Source: Paenalcaligenes hermetiae
GTDB lineage: Bacteria; Pseudomonadota; Gammaproteobacteria; Burkholderiales; Burkholderiaceae_B
NCBI RefSeq assembly: GCF_039543645.1
Contig: NZ_BAABKD010000009.1
Location: 124,001 to 188,000 of the forward strand
Reading direction: 5' to 3'
DNA length: 64,000 nt
In this document: in pieces, positions 1 through 7,267 of the stretch
How positions within the stretch are numbered: position 1 is the stretch's first letter
Layout: the number at the start of each line of letters is the position of its first letter
Position numbers and translations under genes: made by a program
Notes under the pieces: model-generated
The model's database searches: none
Seen by the model: the letters and a program-made list of their open reading frames with translations, nothing else
Told to the model about the DNA's origin: nothing

Positions 1-1544
1 ACTATCATTTAGCCCTACGCCCCGGTACGAACACCGCATTGCTCTCGGCTTTAGCCCATGTGATAGTCACCGAAGGTTTAGTTGACGAGGACTATATTCA
101 ATCCCGCTGTGAGGCAGATAGCTTTGATGCCTGGAAAGCCTTTGCTATGCGCCCAGAAAATTCCCCCGAAAATATGGCAGAAGTCACGGGCGTACCTGCA
201 GAGCAAATCCGTGGCGCAGCGCGTCTATATGCCACAGGCGGTCGCGCCGCGATTTATTATGGCTTGGGGGTAACAGAACATAGCCAAGGCTCCACAACTG
301 TTATGGCGATTGCTAACCTAGCCATGGCTACTGGCAACATCGGTGCCGAGGGCGTTGGCGTTAACCCTTTACGTGGCCAAAATAACGTTCAAGGTTCATG
401 CGACATGGGTTCTTTCCCCCATGAACTGCCAGGTTACCGTCATATCTCCGATGAGCAAACGCGTCAACAGTTTGAGCAAGAGTGGGGGGTACGCTTATGG
501 CCCGAGCCCGGCTTACGTATTCCCAATATGTTCGATGCGGCGATCAGTGGCTCTTTTAAAGCCCTATACTGCCAAGGCGAGGACATTGTACAATCCGACC
601 CTAACACCCAGCACGTGACCGCAGCCTTATCCGCGATGGAGTGCATCATTGTTCAAGACCTGTTTCTTAACGAAACAGCCAAATATGCACATGTATTCTT
701 ACCCGGCTCCTCTTTCTTAGAAAAAGACGGCACCTTTACGAATGCCGAACGTCGTATTTCGCGGGTACGTAAGGTCATGGAACCCAAAAGCGGGATGGCT
801 GACTGGGAAATCACCTGCGCCTTATCGAACGCACTCGGCTACCCCATGCATTACAACCATCCTAGCGAAATCATGGATGAAATCGCCCGCCTTACCCCTA
901 CATTTACTGGTGTCAGCTATGAGCGTATTGAAGCACTAGGTGGTAGTGTGCAATGGCCATGCAACGAACAAGCCCCGGAAGGCACTCCGATTATGCACGT
1001 AGACCATTTCGTACGCGGCAAAGGCCGCTTTATGGTCACCCAATATGTGCCCACCTCGGAGCGTAGCAACCGTAAATATCCTTTGCTCCTGACCACCGGA
1101 CGCATTCTGTCTCAGTATAATGTAGGGGCACAAACACGACGCACTGCCAATACACATTGGCATGCAGAGGATATCCTCGAGATCCATCCACACGATGCTG
1201 AAGATCGCGGCTTAAAAACCGGCGACTTTGTCACGATCACCAGCCGTACTGGGGAAACCGTATTGCGCGCAGAGGTCAGCACACGTATTCAGCCTGGTGT
1301 GGTCTATACCACTTTCCACTTCCCTGAATCCGGTGCTAACGTGGTCACCACCGATAACTCGGACTGGGCCACAAACTGTCCTGAATACAAAGTGACCGCT
1401 GTACAAGTCCAAAAAGTCGTACAGCCAATTTCCAACTGGCAAAGCCAATGGTCTGATTTCCATCAACAGCAACAGGAGCTACTTACTGCTCACCAACAAG
1501 ACGAAACGGATACAGCCGAACTGTTACTCAACGAAAACCATTAA
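1..1544 (+). CDS. fdsA: Formate dehydrogenase alpha subunit, C-terminal part (cut by window edge)
   Basis: This is the catalytic molybdopterin subunit of NAD-dependent formate dehydrogenase, which oxidises formate to CO2 in the cytoplasm. The frame is open from base 3, and the first visible residues (YHLALRPGTN, then HVIVTEGLVD) are internal to the family, so the N-terminal Fe-S domains and the formate-binding site lie upstream of the window. About 510 residues remain: the end of the molybdopterin oxidoreductase domain (GNIGAEGVGVNPLRGQNNVQG, FLPGSSFLEKDGTFTNAERR shows the usual cofactor pocket) followed by the molybdopterin dinucleotide-binding domain from TTGRILSQYNVGAQTRR to the end. fdhD starts 2 bases after the stop and fdsD follows, which is the fds operon order seen in Burkholderiales. 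The identification is firm; the 5' subunits (fdsG, fdsB) are presumably just outside. Confidence 0.93.
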   Translation, partial: YHLALRPGTNTALLSALAHVIVTEGLVDEDYIQSRCEADSFDAWKAFAMRPENSPENMAEVTGVPAEQIRGAARLYATGGRAAIYYGLGVTEHSQGSTTVMAIANLAMATGNIGAEGVGVNPLRGQNNVQGSCDMGSFPHELPGYRHISDEQTRQQFEQEWGVRLWPEPGLRIPNMFDAAISGSFKALYCQGEDIVQSDPNTQHVTAALSAMECIIVQDLFLNETAKYAHVFLPGSSFLEKDGTFTNAERRISRVRKVMEPKSGMADWEITCALSNALGYPMHYNHPSEIMDEIARLTPTFTGVSYERIEALGGSVQWPCNEQAPEGTPIMHVDHFVRGKGRFMVTQYVPTSERSNRKYPLLLTTGRILSQYNVGAQTRRTANTHWHAEDILEIHPHDAEDRGLKTGDFVTITSRTGETVLRAEVSTRIQPGVVYTTFHFPESGANVVTTDNSDWATNCPEYKVTAVQVQKVVQPISNWQSQWSDFHQQQQELLTAHQQDETDTAELLLNENH

Positions 1545-1546
1545 CT

Positions 1547-2410
1547 ATGTCATCTATAAGCGCTACTTTTACCGCTGCCGACACAGACCTGTCGGCCGCT
1601 CACCAAGCTCAGTCCATCTGGCGGCAACCCCGCCATGGACAGCGCTTAACCCAAGTCGATGCTATCGCCACGGAAGTCCCCGTGGCCTTGCAATACAACG
1701 GCATTAATCATGCCGTTCTACTTGCTACCCCTACCTTTCTAGAGGATCTAGCCCTTGGCTTTTCTTTTACAGAAGGGATTATTCGTCACGCCAGTGATAT
1801 CTATGACATTACGCTCCAGCAAAACGCACAAGGATATGTGGTCGATATTGAAATCGCCTCTGCCTGTTTAAATCAGCTAAAGCAACGCCGGCGACAACTG
1901 GCCGGACGCACCGGCTGCGGGTTGTGCGGCTTAGAAAGTCTCAGCGAGGTACAACGCGATTTGCCTATGTTAGCGCCACCTATACATCGCTACTCTCCAA
2001 CCGCCGTTTTTGCAGCACTAGACCAACTACGCGCCAAACAACCCTTGCATCAAATAACAGGTGCTACTCATGCCGCGGGCTGGGCTGACTTAAATGGCAC
2101 CATTCACGTAGTACGCGAAGATGTAGGTCGACATAATGCCTTAGATAAGCTAATTGGCCAGTTGCTTAGTCAATCCAGCCTAGTGATCAACCAGGGGTTG
2201 ATTGTGGTGTCTAGCCGCGCCAGCTTTGAAATGGTACAAAAAACTGCTGCTATAGGCGTGCCCGCCTTAGTTGCCGTATCCGCTCCTACTAGTTATGCCA
2301 AACACATTGCAGAGGAGCTGGGGTTATTATTAATCGCTTTTGGCAGAGAAAAACAATTTAGCGCGTATAGCCACGCCGAATACTTAACGGAGGAAGACCA
2401 TGCAAGTTGA
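1547..2410 (+). CDS. fdhD: Sulfurtransferase FdhD, formate dehydrogenase accessory protein
   Basis: FdhD passes sulfur from the IscS cysteine desulfurase to the molybdenum cofactor and is needed for formate dehydrogenase activity; in fds operons it is also called fdsC. The 287-residue protein has the family length and shows the conserved cysteine loop GRTGCGLCGLESL (CGLC), whose cysteines carry the sulfur, plus the later block DVGRHNALDKLIG and VVSSRASFEMVQKTA. The ATG lies 2 bases after the fdsA stop, so translation is probably coupled. The 3' end overlaps the fdsD start by 11 bases. Nothing is abnormal about the gene. Confidence 0.95.
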   Translation: MSSISATFTAADTDLSAAHQAQSIWRQPRHGQRLTQVDAIATEVPVALQYNGINHAVLLATPTFLEDLALGFSFTEGIIRHASDIYDITLQQNAQGYVVDIEIASACLNQLKQRRRQLAGRTGCGLCGLESLSEVQRDLPMLAPPIHRYSPTAVFAALDQLRAKQPLHQITGATHAAGWADLNGTIHVVREDVGRHNALDKLIGQLLSQSSLVINQGLIVVSSRASFEMVQKTAAIGVPALVAVSAPTSYAKHIAEELGLLLIAFGREKQFSAYSHAEYLTEEDHAS

Positions 2411-2654
2411 TCCCTTAATTCCCATGATTAACCGCATTGGTGAGTTTTTTCAGGCGCAGCCCGATCAACAAGCTGCACAAAAGGAAATCGCTGATCATGT
2501 GCGCTTATTTTGGGAGCCTAGAATGCGCCAAAGCATTTTGGATTTCTTAACACAACACCCTGATGGGCAAGCAGGTACACTTCGCCTACATCCGCTTGTT
2601 GTCGCTGCTTTACATGCCCACAAAGAATCCTTGCTGCCAAAACTAAGCGTGTAA
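2400..2654 (+). CDS. fdsD: Formate dehydrogenase delta subunit
   Basis: This small protein (84 residues) matches the delta subunit of NAD-dependent formate dehydrogenase in length, position and sequence: MINRIGEFFQAQP near the start, and the conserved HVRLFWEPRMRQSIL block. FdsD is thought to help assemble or stabilise the FdsABG complex and is the last gene of the operon. Its ATG sits inside fdhD (11-base overlap), and the sequence just upstream (TTAACGGAGGAAGACC) supplies a strong GGAGG ribosome-binding site. Its stop region overlaps by 12 bases the 3' end of the convergent gene on the minus strand, leaving no room for an intergenic terminator. Confidence 0.9.
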   Translation: MQVDPLIPMINRIGEFFQAQPDQQAAQKEIADHVRLFWEPRMRQSILDFLTQHPDGQAGTLRLHPLVVAALHAHKESLLPKLSV

Positions 2655-3719
2655 CTGGTTTGGTGTCGCTGCTTCTGCCACCGCTTGGTGTAAAAAAGCG
2701 ATCACTCCAAACCAAAGCGTTTTATTCGCTGTAGCTAAATCCACTACCTGCGACGCCACATCGCAATGTAAACGAACGGGGACATGCGGGGGCTGTAAAC
2801 CTGCCGCTACCCCTTCAAAGTTATACCATTGCACACGATAATCAAACCCGCTTTGCTCTAGCTGCGCTACCACCTGCTTAAAGTAGGCGCTACCATGATG
2901 CGCCTTACCAGAGGCCATCAATAAAGGTCCTTGTAACTGATCAACCGCTATTAATTGTGCCTCAAACTGTGATGTAGCAGGTTCCCACGCAATCACTGCC
3001 GATACCTCTAGGCTAAACCGAACACCTAATAATAAAGCTAACTGCGCACCCTGCCCTGTTCCACATACAGCCACAAACTGATGCTTAGGCTTGCATGATT
3101 CACGCAACCAACGCAAAGCACACTCAAACAGAGCCAGGTCCTCTTTAGACGCCTCTGCAGCAGGAGTATGGGCATAATCCAAGGCCAATGCCATATAACC
3201 CCGCGCTGCATACAAAGCCGCCAGCTCTTCTTGTACGGGCTGCTCCGCTGCCGACTTTAACACTAACACAGCAGGCTTATCCCCCGCAAAAGTGGGTACA
3301 AAAAACACACCTTTTACACCATCTTGATCTAGTTCCACCCGCTGTACTGTTTCTGTGGCTAAACGCTGCGTTAATACCGTTTGCGCTTGTTGCCCCTCTG
3401 ATGACACATCGATTTGTGTGTGCAAAGCATGATGCACAGACAAAGGGTATACATCCTGAGTGGCCGCATTTTCTGGTCGTTGCTCATACAACAACTGCAA
3501 AGGCAAAGCCGTCTCCATCCCCTCAGGAACCGCTGTGCTCAAATCTACCTTGCCTTGCGCATCACTCTTGTAAACCAATTGACTACGCCATACCTGACCG
3601 CCCCCGCGTTCAGTCATGGTTTGCACCGTCACTAACTGATGGGCCGCAGCACCACTGATCGTAATTTTGCGATCAATATCAATCAAACTATCTGGAAAAT
3701 CGATGGCGATTTGAAGCAT
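2643..3719 (-). CDS. BAAT/acyl-CoA thioesterase-fold protein, apparently without catalytic triad
   Basis: The 358-residue protein has the two-part plan of the acyl-CoA thioester hydrolase/BAAT family: an N-terminal beta-sandwich (about 10-110) and a C-terminal alpha/beta-hydrolase domain (about 120-345) with the recognisable strand VAVCGTGQGAQLALLLG and the terminal PPHVP block. Compared with the remembered family pattern GxSxGAELAL, the nucleophile position is Gly222 (GTGQG). The acid loop usually written SGEDD is SGKAHHG (270-275), and the His of GAGHLIxPP is Ala306 (GVAAGLQPP). All three triad positions therefore look lost while the fold signature is kept. No signal peptide is seen, so it is probably cytoplasmic. 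It stands alone, convergent to fdsD. It may be a pseudoenzyme, a binding protein, or an enzyme using other residues. Confidence 0.75.
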   Translation of the reverse strand: MLQIAIDFPDSLIDIDRKITISGAAAHQLVTVQTMTERGGGQVWRSQLVYKSDAQGKVDLSTAVPEGMETALPLQLLYEQRPENAATQDVYPLSVHHALHTQIDVSSEGQQAQTVLTQRLATETVQRVELDQDGVKGVFFVPTFAGDKPAVLVLKSAAEQPVQEELAALYAARGYMALALDYAHTPAAEASKEDLALFECALRWLRESCKPKHQFVAVCGTGQGAQLALLLGVRFSLEVSAVIAWEPATSQFEAQLIAVDQLQGPLLMASGKAHHGSAYFKQVVAQLEQSGFDYRVQWYNFEGVAAGLQPPHVPVRLHCDVASQVVDLATANKTLWFGVIAFLHQAVAEAATPNQLHA

Positions 3720-3780
3720 ATAAAGCCCTCTTTTGCGTAGAAAACAAGACCGCTATTGTACTAATTACAACCTAAAAATA

Positions 3781-3813
3781 AGAAAAAGCCCATGCTGAGC
3801 ATGGGCTTTGGTA
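3781..3813 (-). terminator. Rho-independent terminator of the usp gene
   Basis: Inverted repeat GCCCATGCT / AGCATGGGC (3788-3796 and 3798-3806), flanked by AAA/TTT pairs. Read on the minus strand it is followed by a T-rich run (TTTTTCTTATTTTT). It lies 22-55 bases after the usp stop codon. Confidence 0.85.
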
Positions 3814-3834
3814 TTACAAAACTAATATATGTTA

Positions 3835-4296
3835 TTAGCTATTGTCTTTAACGCGATAAACCAATACTGCGCAAGGCGCTAGGTTCAGAACTTTAGCCGT
3901 CACACTACCTAACAGCAAACGAGAAAGACCACTACGACCATGACTACCAATAAAGATTAAATCGCAGCCTTCCTCGGCAGCGGTGTTTGCCACAGCATCG
4001 GCAACATTAAAATTAGAGACAGAGCGCGAGGAAGCTTTTACCCCGGCTGTTTCAGCACGATCCAAAACCGCTTGAATGTATTTGCTGGACTGTTGCGCAG
4101 CCGTTTTTTCGTAGTCTTCGTCTGTGATAGCATAGGCTGCAGCCATCCCATCAAAACCGACTGTAGCCGCAAAAGGCTGCGTAACGTGCAATGCTACAAT
4201 TTCAGCACCAATCTGACGAGCAAATGCCACGCCTTTGTTTGCGGCTTGAGCGGATAAAGTAGAACCGTCGGTAGGAATTAAGATTTTTTTAAACAT
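3835..4296 (-). CDS. Universal stress protein, UspA family
   Basis: A 153-residue single-domain Usp protein starting MFKKILIPTDGSTLS. The C-terminal half carries the ATP-binding signature G-2X-G-9X-G-S as GSHGRSGLSRLLLGS, so it belongs to the nucleotide-binding class. I chose the ATG at 4296 because a GGGG ribosome-binding stretch lies about 7 bases upstream; a TTG four codons earlier is less likely. The gene is monocistronic, with a terminator behind it and a perfect FNR/ANR box 78-91 bases upstream of the start. That suggests induction under low oxygen, as is known for several Anr/FNR-controlled usp genes. Its exact role (survival during anoxia or stationary phase) is inference. Confidence 0.9.
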   Translation of the reverse strand: MFKKILIPTDGSTLSAQAANKGVAFARQIGAEIVALHVTQPFAATVGFDGMAAAYAITDEDYEKTAAQQSSKYIQAVLDRAETAGVKASSRSVSNFNVADAVANTAAEEGCDLIFIGSHGRSGLSRLLLGSVTAKVLNLAPCAVLVYRVKDNS

Positions 4297-4373
4297 GGTC
4301 TGCCCCAATGATGAAGTGATTAGTTAAGAGTAATACTTACTTTGTAACTGAGCAAGTTTGCATCCAAGCTTTA

Positions 4374-4387
4374 TTGATGCATATCAA
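4374..4387 (-). promoter_or_regulatory. FNR/ANR-type anaerobic activator box
   Basis: TTGATGCATATCAA matches the 14-base FNR consensus TTGAT-N4-ATCAA at every fixed position. It lies 78-91 bases upstream of the usp start and overlaps the last codons of the DUF442 gene. The placement fits an activator site for usp. I did not find a convincing -10 box at the ideal distance. Confidence 0.75.
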
Positions 4388-4725
4388 TTTTGTTGTGCTA
4401 ATTGATAAAGGTTGGCACAACGTGCGCCACTACGACAATAAGCCAAAATTGGTTTTGGCATGGTTTGATAGATTTGCTTGAATTCCTCTACGTTATCCCA
4501 TGTAATGGAGCCAGATACTACGGGCTGATACTGCACCGCTAAACCCGCAGCTTGAGCAGCCTGAATCATCACATCCGACTGCGGCTGTGAGGCGTCCAAC
4601 TCATGATCTGGACGATTAATAATCACGCTTTTAAAACCAGCCTGTGCAGCGGCTTGCATATGTTCAGGTTGTAACTGGGGGGCAACAGCAAACTCTGCGG
4701 TAATGCTGTGGAATTCAAAACTCAT
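4384..4725 (-). CDS. DUF442 / TIGR01244 sulfurtransferase-phosphatase-like protein
   Basis: A 113-residue protein of the DUF442 family, related to the N-terminal domain of Blh (beta-lactamase hydrolase-like) proteins and structurally to cysteine phosphatases and rhodaneses. The active loop is AYCRSGARCANLY: a cysteine followed by an arginine in CxxxxR spacing, the length of a rhodanese loop. The ATG at 4725 has a GGAG ribosome-binding site (GCGGAGAAATGAATG). In other bacteria DUF442 domains are linked to persulfide handling under BigR/SqrR regulators; an ArsR regulator of that type lies 2.2 kb away (6858-7160). Function as a sulfurtransferase is inference. Confidence 0.8.
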   Translation of the reverse strand: MSFEFHSITAEFAVAPQLQPEHMQAAAQAGFKSVIINRPDHELDASQPQSDVMIQAAQAAGLAVQYQPVVSGSITWDNVEEFKQIYQTMPKPILAYCRSGARCANLYQLAQQN

Positions 4726-4880
4726 TCATTTCTCCGCTAAACGCATAGATCCATTATCTATTTAGTTTAGATGAATTTGAGTAAATCAACCACCTAATTA
4801 ATCCCTAAAACTAAAGCTGTACTTACTTAGTAAATCGATACACACTAATTAACATTATTTCTTAATTTTTGAATAGCCTT

Positions 4881-5285
4881 ATGTCACAACCTGCTTATAC
4901 CATTGCTGATATCGAAAATTTAGTAAACGAATTTTATGGTGCCATTCGTCAACATGAACAACTGGGCCCTATTTTTAATCGTCACATTTCAGACTGGCCA
5001 ACACATTTGGCCACAATGGTGGACTTTTGGTCATCGTTATTATTAAAAACCCAACGCTTTTCTGGCTCACCCATGATGAAACACGCTGCTATTCCAGACC
5101 TATCAGCAGAGCTTTTTGAGCAATGGCTCGATTTATTTCACCAAACCTGCCAACAACAAACCTGCAAACCGCTTGGTAATGATGCCTGGGCTTTTGCCCA
5201 ACGCATTGCTCGCAGCCTGTGGATGGGCTATCAAATCCAGCATAATCCCCAGCGCACCCCCACCGAGCTACAACTACGCCATTAA
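4881..5285 (+). CDS. Truncated haemoglobin, group III
   Basis: A 134-residue globin of the group III (trHbP) type. It shows the N-terminal LVNEFYGAIRQHEQLGPIFN helix, SDWPTHLATMVDFWSSLLL, then PMMKHAAIPDLSAELFEQWL, in which the histidine of MKHAAIP is the likely proximal haem ligand, and the closing AQRIARSLWMGYQ. Such proteins bind O2 or NO and are common in microaerophilic or nitrosatively stressed bacteria. The ATG at 4881 aligns with the family start; an in-frame TTG at 4869 is possible but no ribosome-binding site favours it. It is divergent from the DUF442 gene and followed directly by a bidirectional terminator. Confidence 0.9.
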   Translation: MSQPAYTIADIENLVNEFYGAIRQHEQLGPIFNRHISDWPTHLATMVDFWSSLLLKTQRFSGSPMMKHAAIPDLSAELFEQWLDLFHQTCQQQTCKPLGNDAWAFAQRIARSLWMGYQIQHNPQRTPTELQLRH

Positions 5286-5314
5286 AAAAGCTGGGGTAAC
5301 CCCAGCTTTTATTT
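5286..5314. terminator. Bidirectional terminator between globin and peroxidase genes
   Basis: Perfect stem AAAAGCTGGGG / CCCCAGCTTTT (5286-5296 and 5300-5310) with loop TAA, and T-rich sequence on both strands. It ends both the plus-strand globin gene and the minus-strand peroxidase gene, whose stop codon touches it. Confidence 0.92.
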
Positions 5315-6311
5315 AATCAAAAGGTACTGGACGTGGTGTGTTGTCATGTGATGGTGGCAAAATCGGCAAAGTGATTTCAGGCTGCTTACCGGTTAAAGAT
5401 TTTAAAAAGGCAACAATTTGCGCATTTTCCTCATCAGTAAAATGACGTCCCAACTGTAAACGCCCCATAATATCTACTGCCTCGGTGAGTGTGTCTACCG
5501 CCCCGTCATGGAAATAAGGATAGGTCAGCTCTACATTACGCAATGTAGGAACTTTAAAGCTAAAGCGGTCTGCGTCTTTGCCTGTTACCGCGGCACGCCC
5601 CTCTGCGGGGTTTGTTGTTTGATACGGTTCGATTAAACCCATTTTTTGGAAAGACGTTCCGCCCAAGTTCACACCATTGTGACACGCAACACAACCGCTA
5701 TTTTTGAAAAGCTGATAGCCTGCAAGCTGTTGCTCAGTGAGCGCATTGTCATCACCTTTTAACCAGAGATCAAAAGGAGCATCCGGTGTAACTAATGTTT
5801 CCTCAAAAACAGCAATCGCATCGGTGATCTCATCAATACCAAAGTCTTCTTTACCATAAACGGCATTAAACTCAGCCACATACTGTGGAATAGAGCGCAA
5901 CACCTCTACAGCTAGCTCATGCGTAAATGCCATTTCTTTTGGATTAGCAATCGGACCACCTGCTTGCTCTTTAAGTGTGCCGGCTCGCCCATCCCAAAAC
6001 TGGGCCATATTAAGACTAGAATTTAAAACAGTAGGAGAGTTAATAGGGCCTTCTTGCCAGCGATCCCCAATCGAAGTTTTAAGATTATCCGACCCTCCCA
6101 TACTTAGGTTATGACAGGAGTTACAGGAAATAAAACCGGATTTTGATAAACGAGGATCAAAAAAAAGTTTTTTACCTAGCTCGACTTTGGCTGGGTCTGT
6201 GATCTCGGCAGGAGTAATGGGCTGCACCGGTTCATTGCGCACCGAAGCGGCCGAGGCTCCAAATGCCATACCCATCACTAATAATGCAGCAGATAATCTA
6301 AAGCTCAACAT
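5313..6311 (-). CDS. Dihaem cytochrome c peroxidase
   Basis: A 332-residue periplasmic peroxidase that reduces H2O2 to water with electrons from small cytochromes. It has a signal peptide (MLSFRLSAALLVMGMAFGASAA) and two c-type haem sites: CNSCH (residues 63-67, low-potential N-terminal haem) and CVACH (207-211, high-potential haem). The family blocks INSPTVLNSSLN, FWDGRAGTLKEQA, and VPTLRNVELTYPYFHDGAV are all present. Length fits the bacterial CcpA/MacA group. The gene stands alone with its own likely promoter at 6365-6393. Neighbouring globin, AhpD-like and Usp genes suggest an oxidative and low-oxygen stress island. Confidence 0.95.
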   Translation of the reverse strand: MLSFRLSAALLVMGMAFGASAASVRNEPVQPITPAEITDPAKVELGKKLFFDPRLSKSGFISCNSCHNLSMGGSDNLKTSIGDRWQEGPINSPTVLNSSLNMAQFWDGRAGTLKEQAGGPIANPKEMAFTHELAVEVLRSIPQYVAEFNAVYGKEDFGIDEITDAIAVFEETLVTPDAPFDLWLKGDDNALTEQQLAGYQLFKNSGCVACHNGVNLGGTSFQKMGLIEPYQTTNPAEGRAAVTGKDADRFSFKVPTLRNVELTYPYFHDGAVDTLTEAVDIMGRLQLGRHFTDEENAQIVAFLKSLTGKQPEITLPILPPSHDNTPRPVPFD

Positions 6312-6364
6312 AGCGTATTCCCATAATAAAAGGTGAATAGCGAACCGGTTGCTGTATATCCCTA

Positions 6365-6393
6365 CTTATAACATGGGTATCTGTTTGTAACAA
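6365..6393 (-). promoter_or_regulatory. Putative sigma70 promoter of the cytochrome c peroxidase gene
   Basis: On the minus strand TTGTTA (6388-6393) is followed after 17 bases by TATAAG (6365-6370), 54 bases before the start codon. The -35 box sits inside a short inverted repeat GTTTG-TAA-CAAAC (6383-6395), which could be an operator. Sequence pattern only. Confidence 0.5.
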
Positions 6394-6435
6394 ACCATAT
6401 AGGGGTTAGTGCTAATAGCCTTAAATTATTTAAAG

Positions 6436-6475
6436 CATAAAAAATGCTCAAAAAGGCACAGATACCTTTTTGAGC
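6436..6475 (-). terminator. Terminator of the ArsR-AhpD operon
   Basis: Perfect 11-bp stem GCTCAAAAAGG / CCTTTTTGAGC (6446-6456 and 6465-6475) with an 8-base loop. On the minus strand it is followed by ATTTTTTATG. It lies 25 bases after the AhpD-like gene. Confidence 0.88.
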
Positions 6476-6499
6476 GTTAGCTACGCCGTTAGTAGCTAG

Positions 6500-6838
6500 T
6501 TAAGCAGCAGAAAATTCGTTAAACGCTTGCTGGGCTTTCATACCGTACATTAAAGAGGGGCCGCCACCCATGTACACCGCTGTATTGATGACCTCGTCAA
6601 ACTCTTCACGGGTAACCCCCAGTTTTACTAAAGCTTGTACATGGAAGCCAATACAGGCATCACAACGGATGGCAATAGCAATACCTAAAGCAATGAACTC
6701 TTTGGTTTTAGCATCGAGAGTGCCATCTTTAGAGGCAGACTGCGCTAATTTAGAAAAGTGTCCCATGACCTCTGGCTGGTTTTTGCCAAACGCAGCCATT
6801 TCTTTGCTTAATCCTGCAGTTAAATCTTTAAAACTCAT
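6500..6838 (-). CDS. AhpD/carboxymuconolactone decarboxylase-family protein
   Basis: A 112-residue protein of the CMD/AhpD fold. The signature KEFIALGIAIAIRCDACIGFH gives the redox CxxC pair (Cys59, Cys62) followed by a His (66), as in alkylhydroperoxidase-like disulfide reductases rather than in true carboxymuconolactone decarboxylases. I chose ATG 6838 because AGGAAA lies 5-10 bases upstream and the family starts there; the frame is open further upstream without support. It is the second gene of a two-gene operon, 19 bases after the ArsR regulator, so it is probably the regulator's target. Peroxide or persulfide detoxification is the most likely role. Confidence 0.88.
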   Translation of the reverse strand: MSFKDLTAGLSKEMAAFGKNQPEVMGHFSKLAQSASKDGTLDAKTKEFIALGIAIAIRCDACIGFHVQALVKLGVTREEFDEVINTAVYMGGGPSLMYGMKAQQAFNEFSAA

Positions 6839-6857
6839 CGTGTTTCCTAAAAAATGA

Positions 6858-7160
6858 TCAGCACAACGACTGACGCAAAACGCGCAGTAGCTGCAGCACA
6901 ATGGGATGATCTAATGAATAAAATACGGTTTGGGCTTCTTTACGCACCGTGACCAGTTGTTCTTTGCGCAACACGGCCAAATGCTGCGAAAACGCAGACT
7001 GACTCAGTGTCGACTGCTGCCAAAGATCACCTGCAGATTTTTCACCCTGAGCTAAAGCACAAAGGATGAGTAAACGTTCCTCGTGAGCGATGGCCTTAAG
7101 CAGTGCCGCAGCTTGTTGAGCATGCGGCTGGATTTGATCGCGCAAATTCATTATTTCCAT
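6858..7160 (-). CDS. ArsR-family regulator of the BigR/SqrR/YgaV type
   Basis: A 100-residue winged-helix repressor. The recognition helix region TLSQSAFSQHLAVLRKE is typical ArsR. Two cysteines are placed as in the persulfide-sensing BigR/SqrR group: Cys34 in RLLILCALAQGE and Cys100 at the extreme C-terminus (LLRVLRQSLC). The metal-binding ELCVC motif of arsenic sensors is absent. Start ATG 7160 is followed by a second ATG at 7151; no ribosome-binding site decides between them. A perfect palindrome TTGCTAATTTAGCAA lies only 3 bases upstream, overlapping the likely transcription start, so the gene is probably autoregulated. The AhpD-like gene follows in the same transcript. Confidence 0.85.
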   Translation of the reverse strand: MEIMNLRDQIQPHAQQAAALLKAIAHEERLLILCALAQGEKSAGDLWQQSTLSQSAFSQHLAVLRKEQLVTVRKEAQTVFYSLDHPIVLQLLRVLRQSLC

Positions 7161-7162
7161 AC

Positions 7163-7188
7163 TTGCTAATTTAGCAAAATCTAATATA
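7163..7188 (-). promoter_or_regulatory. Palindromic operator and -10 region of the arsR gene
   Basis: TTGCTAATTTAGCAA (7163-7177) is a perfect 7-1-7 inverted repeat. A -10-like TATATT on the minus strand (7183-7188) lies just upstream, so a protein bound to the palindrome would cover the transcription start. The -35 region is weak. Confidence 0.7.
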
Positions 7189-7202
7189 AAAAGCAAAAAT
7201 AG

Positions 7203-7243
7203 AAAAACCCCAAGTCTAACTTTTGCCATGGCTTGGGGTTTTT
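7203..7243 (-). terminator. Terminator at the end of the prs-ychF series
   Basis: Stem AAAAACCCCAAG / CTTGGGGTTTTT (7203-7214 and 7232-7243) with a 17-base loop. On the minus strand it ends in a T run, 24 bases after the ychF stop codon. Confidence 0.88.
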
Positions 7244-7267
7244 ACAACAGATACGATAAAGCAGCGA

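Noticed and set aside
4777..4789. TTGAGTAAATCAA between the DUF442 and globin genes as a second FNR box
   Set aside because: The half-sites TTGA and TCAA are 5 bases apart instead of the 6 in the consensus, so it is one base short of a true site.
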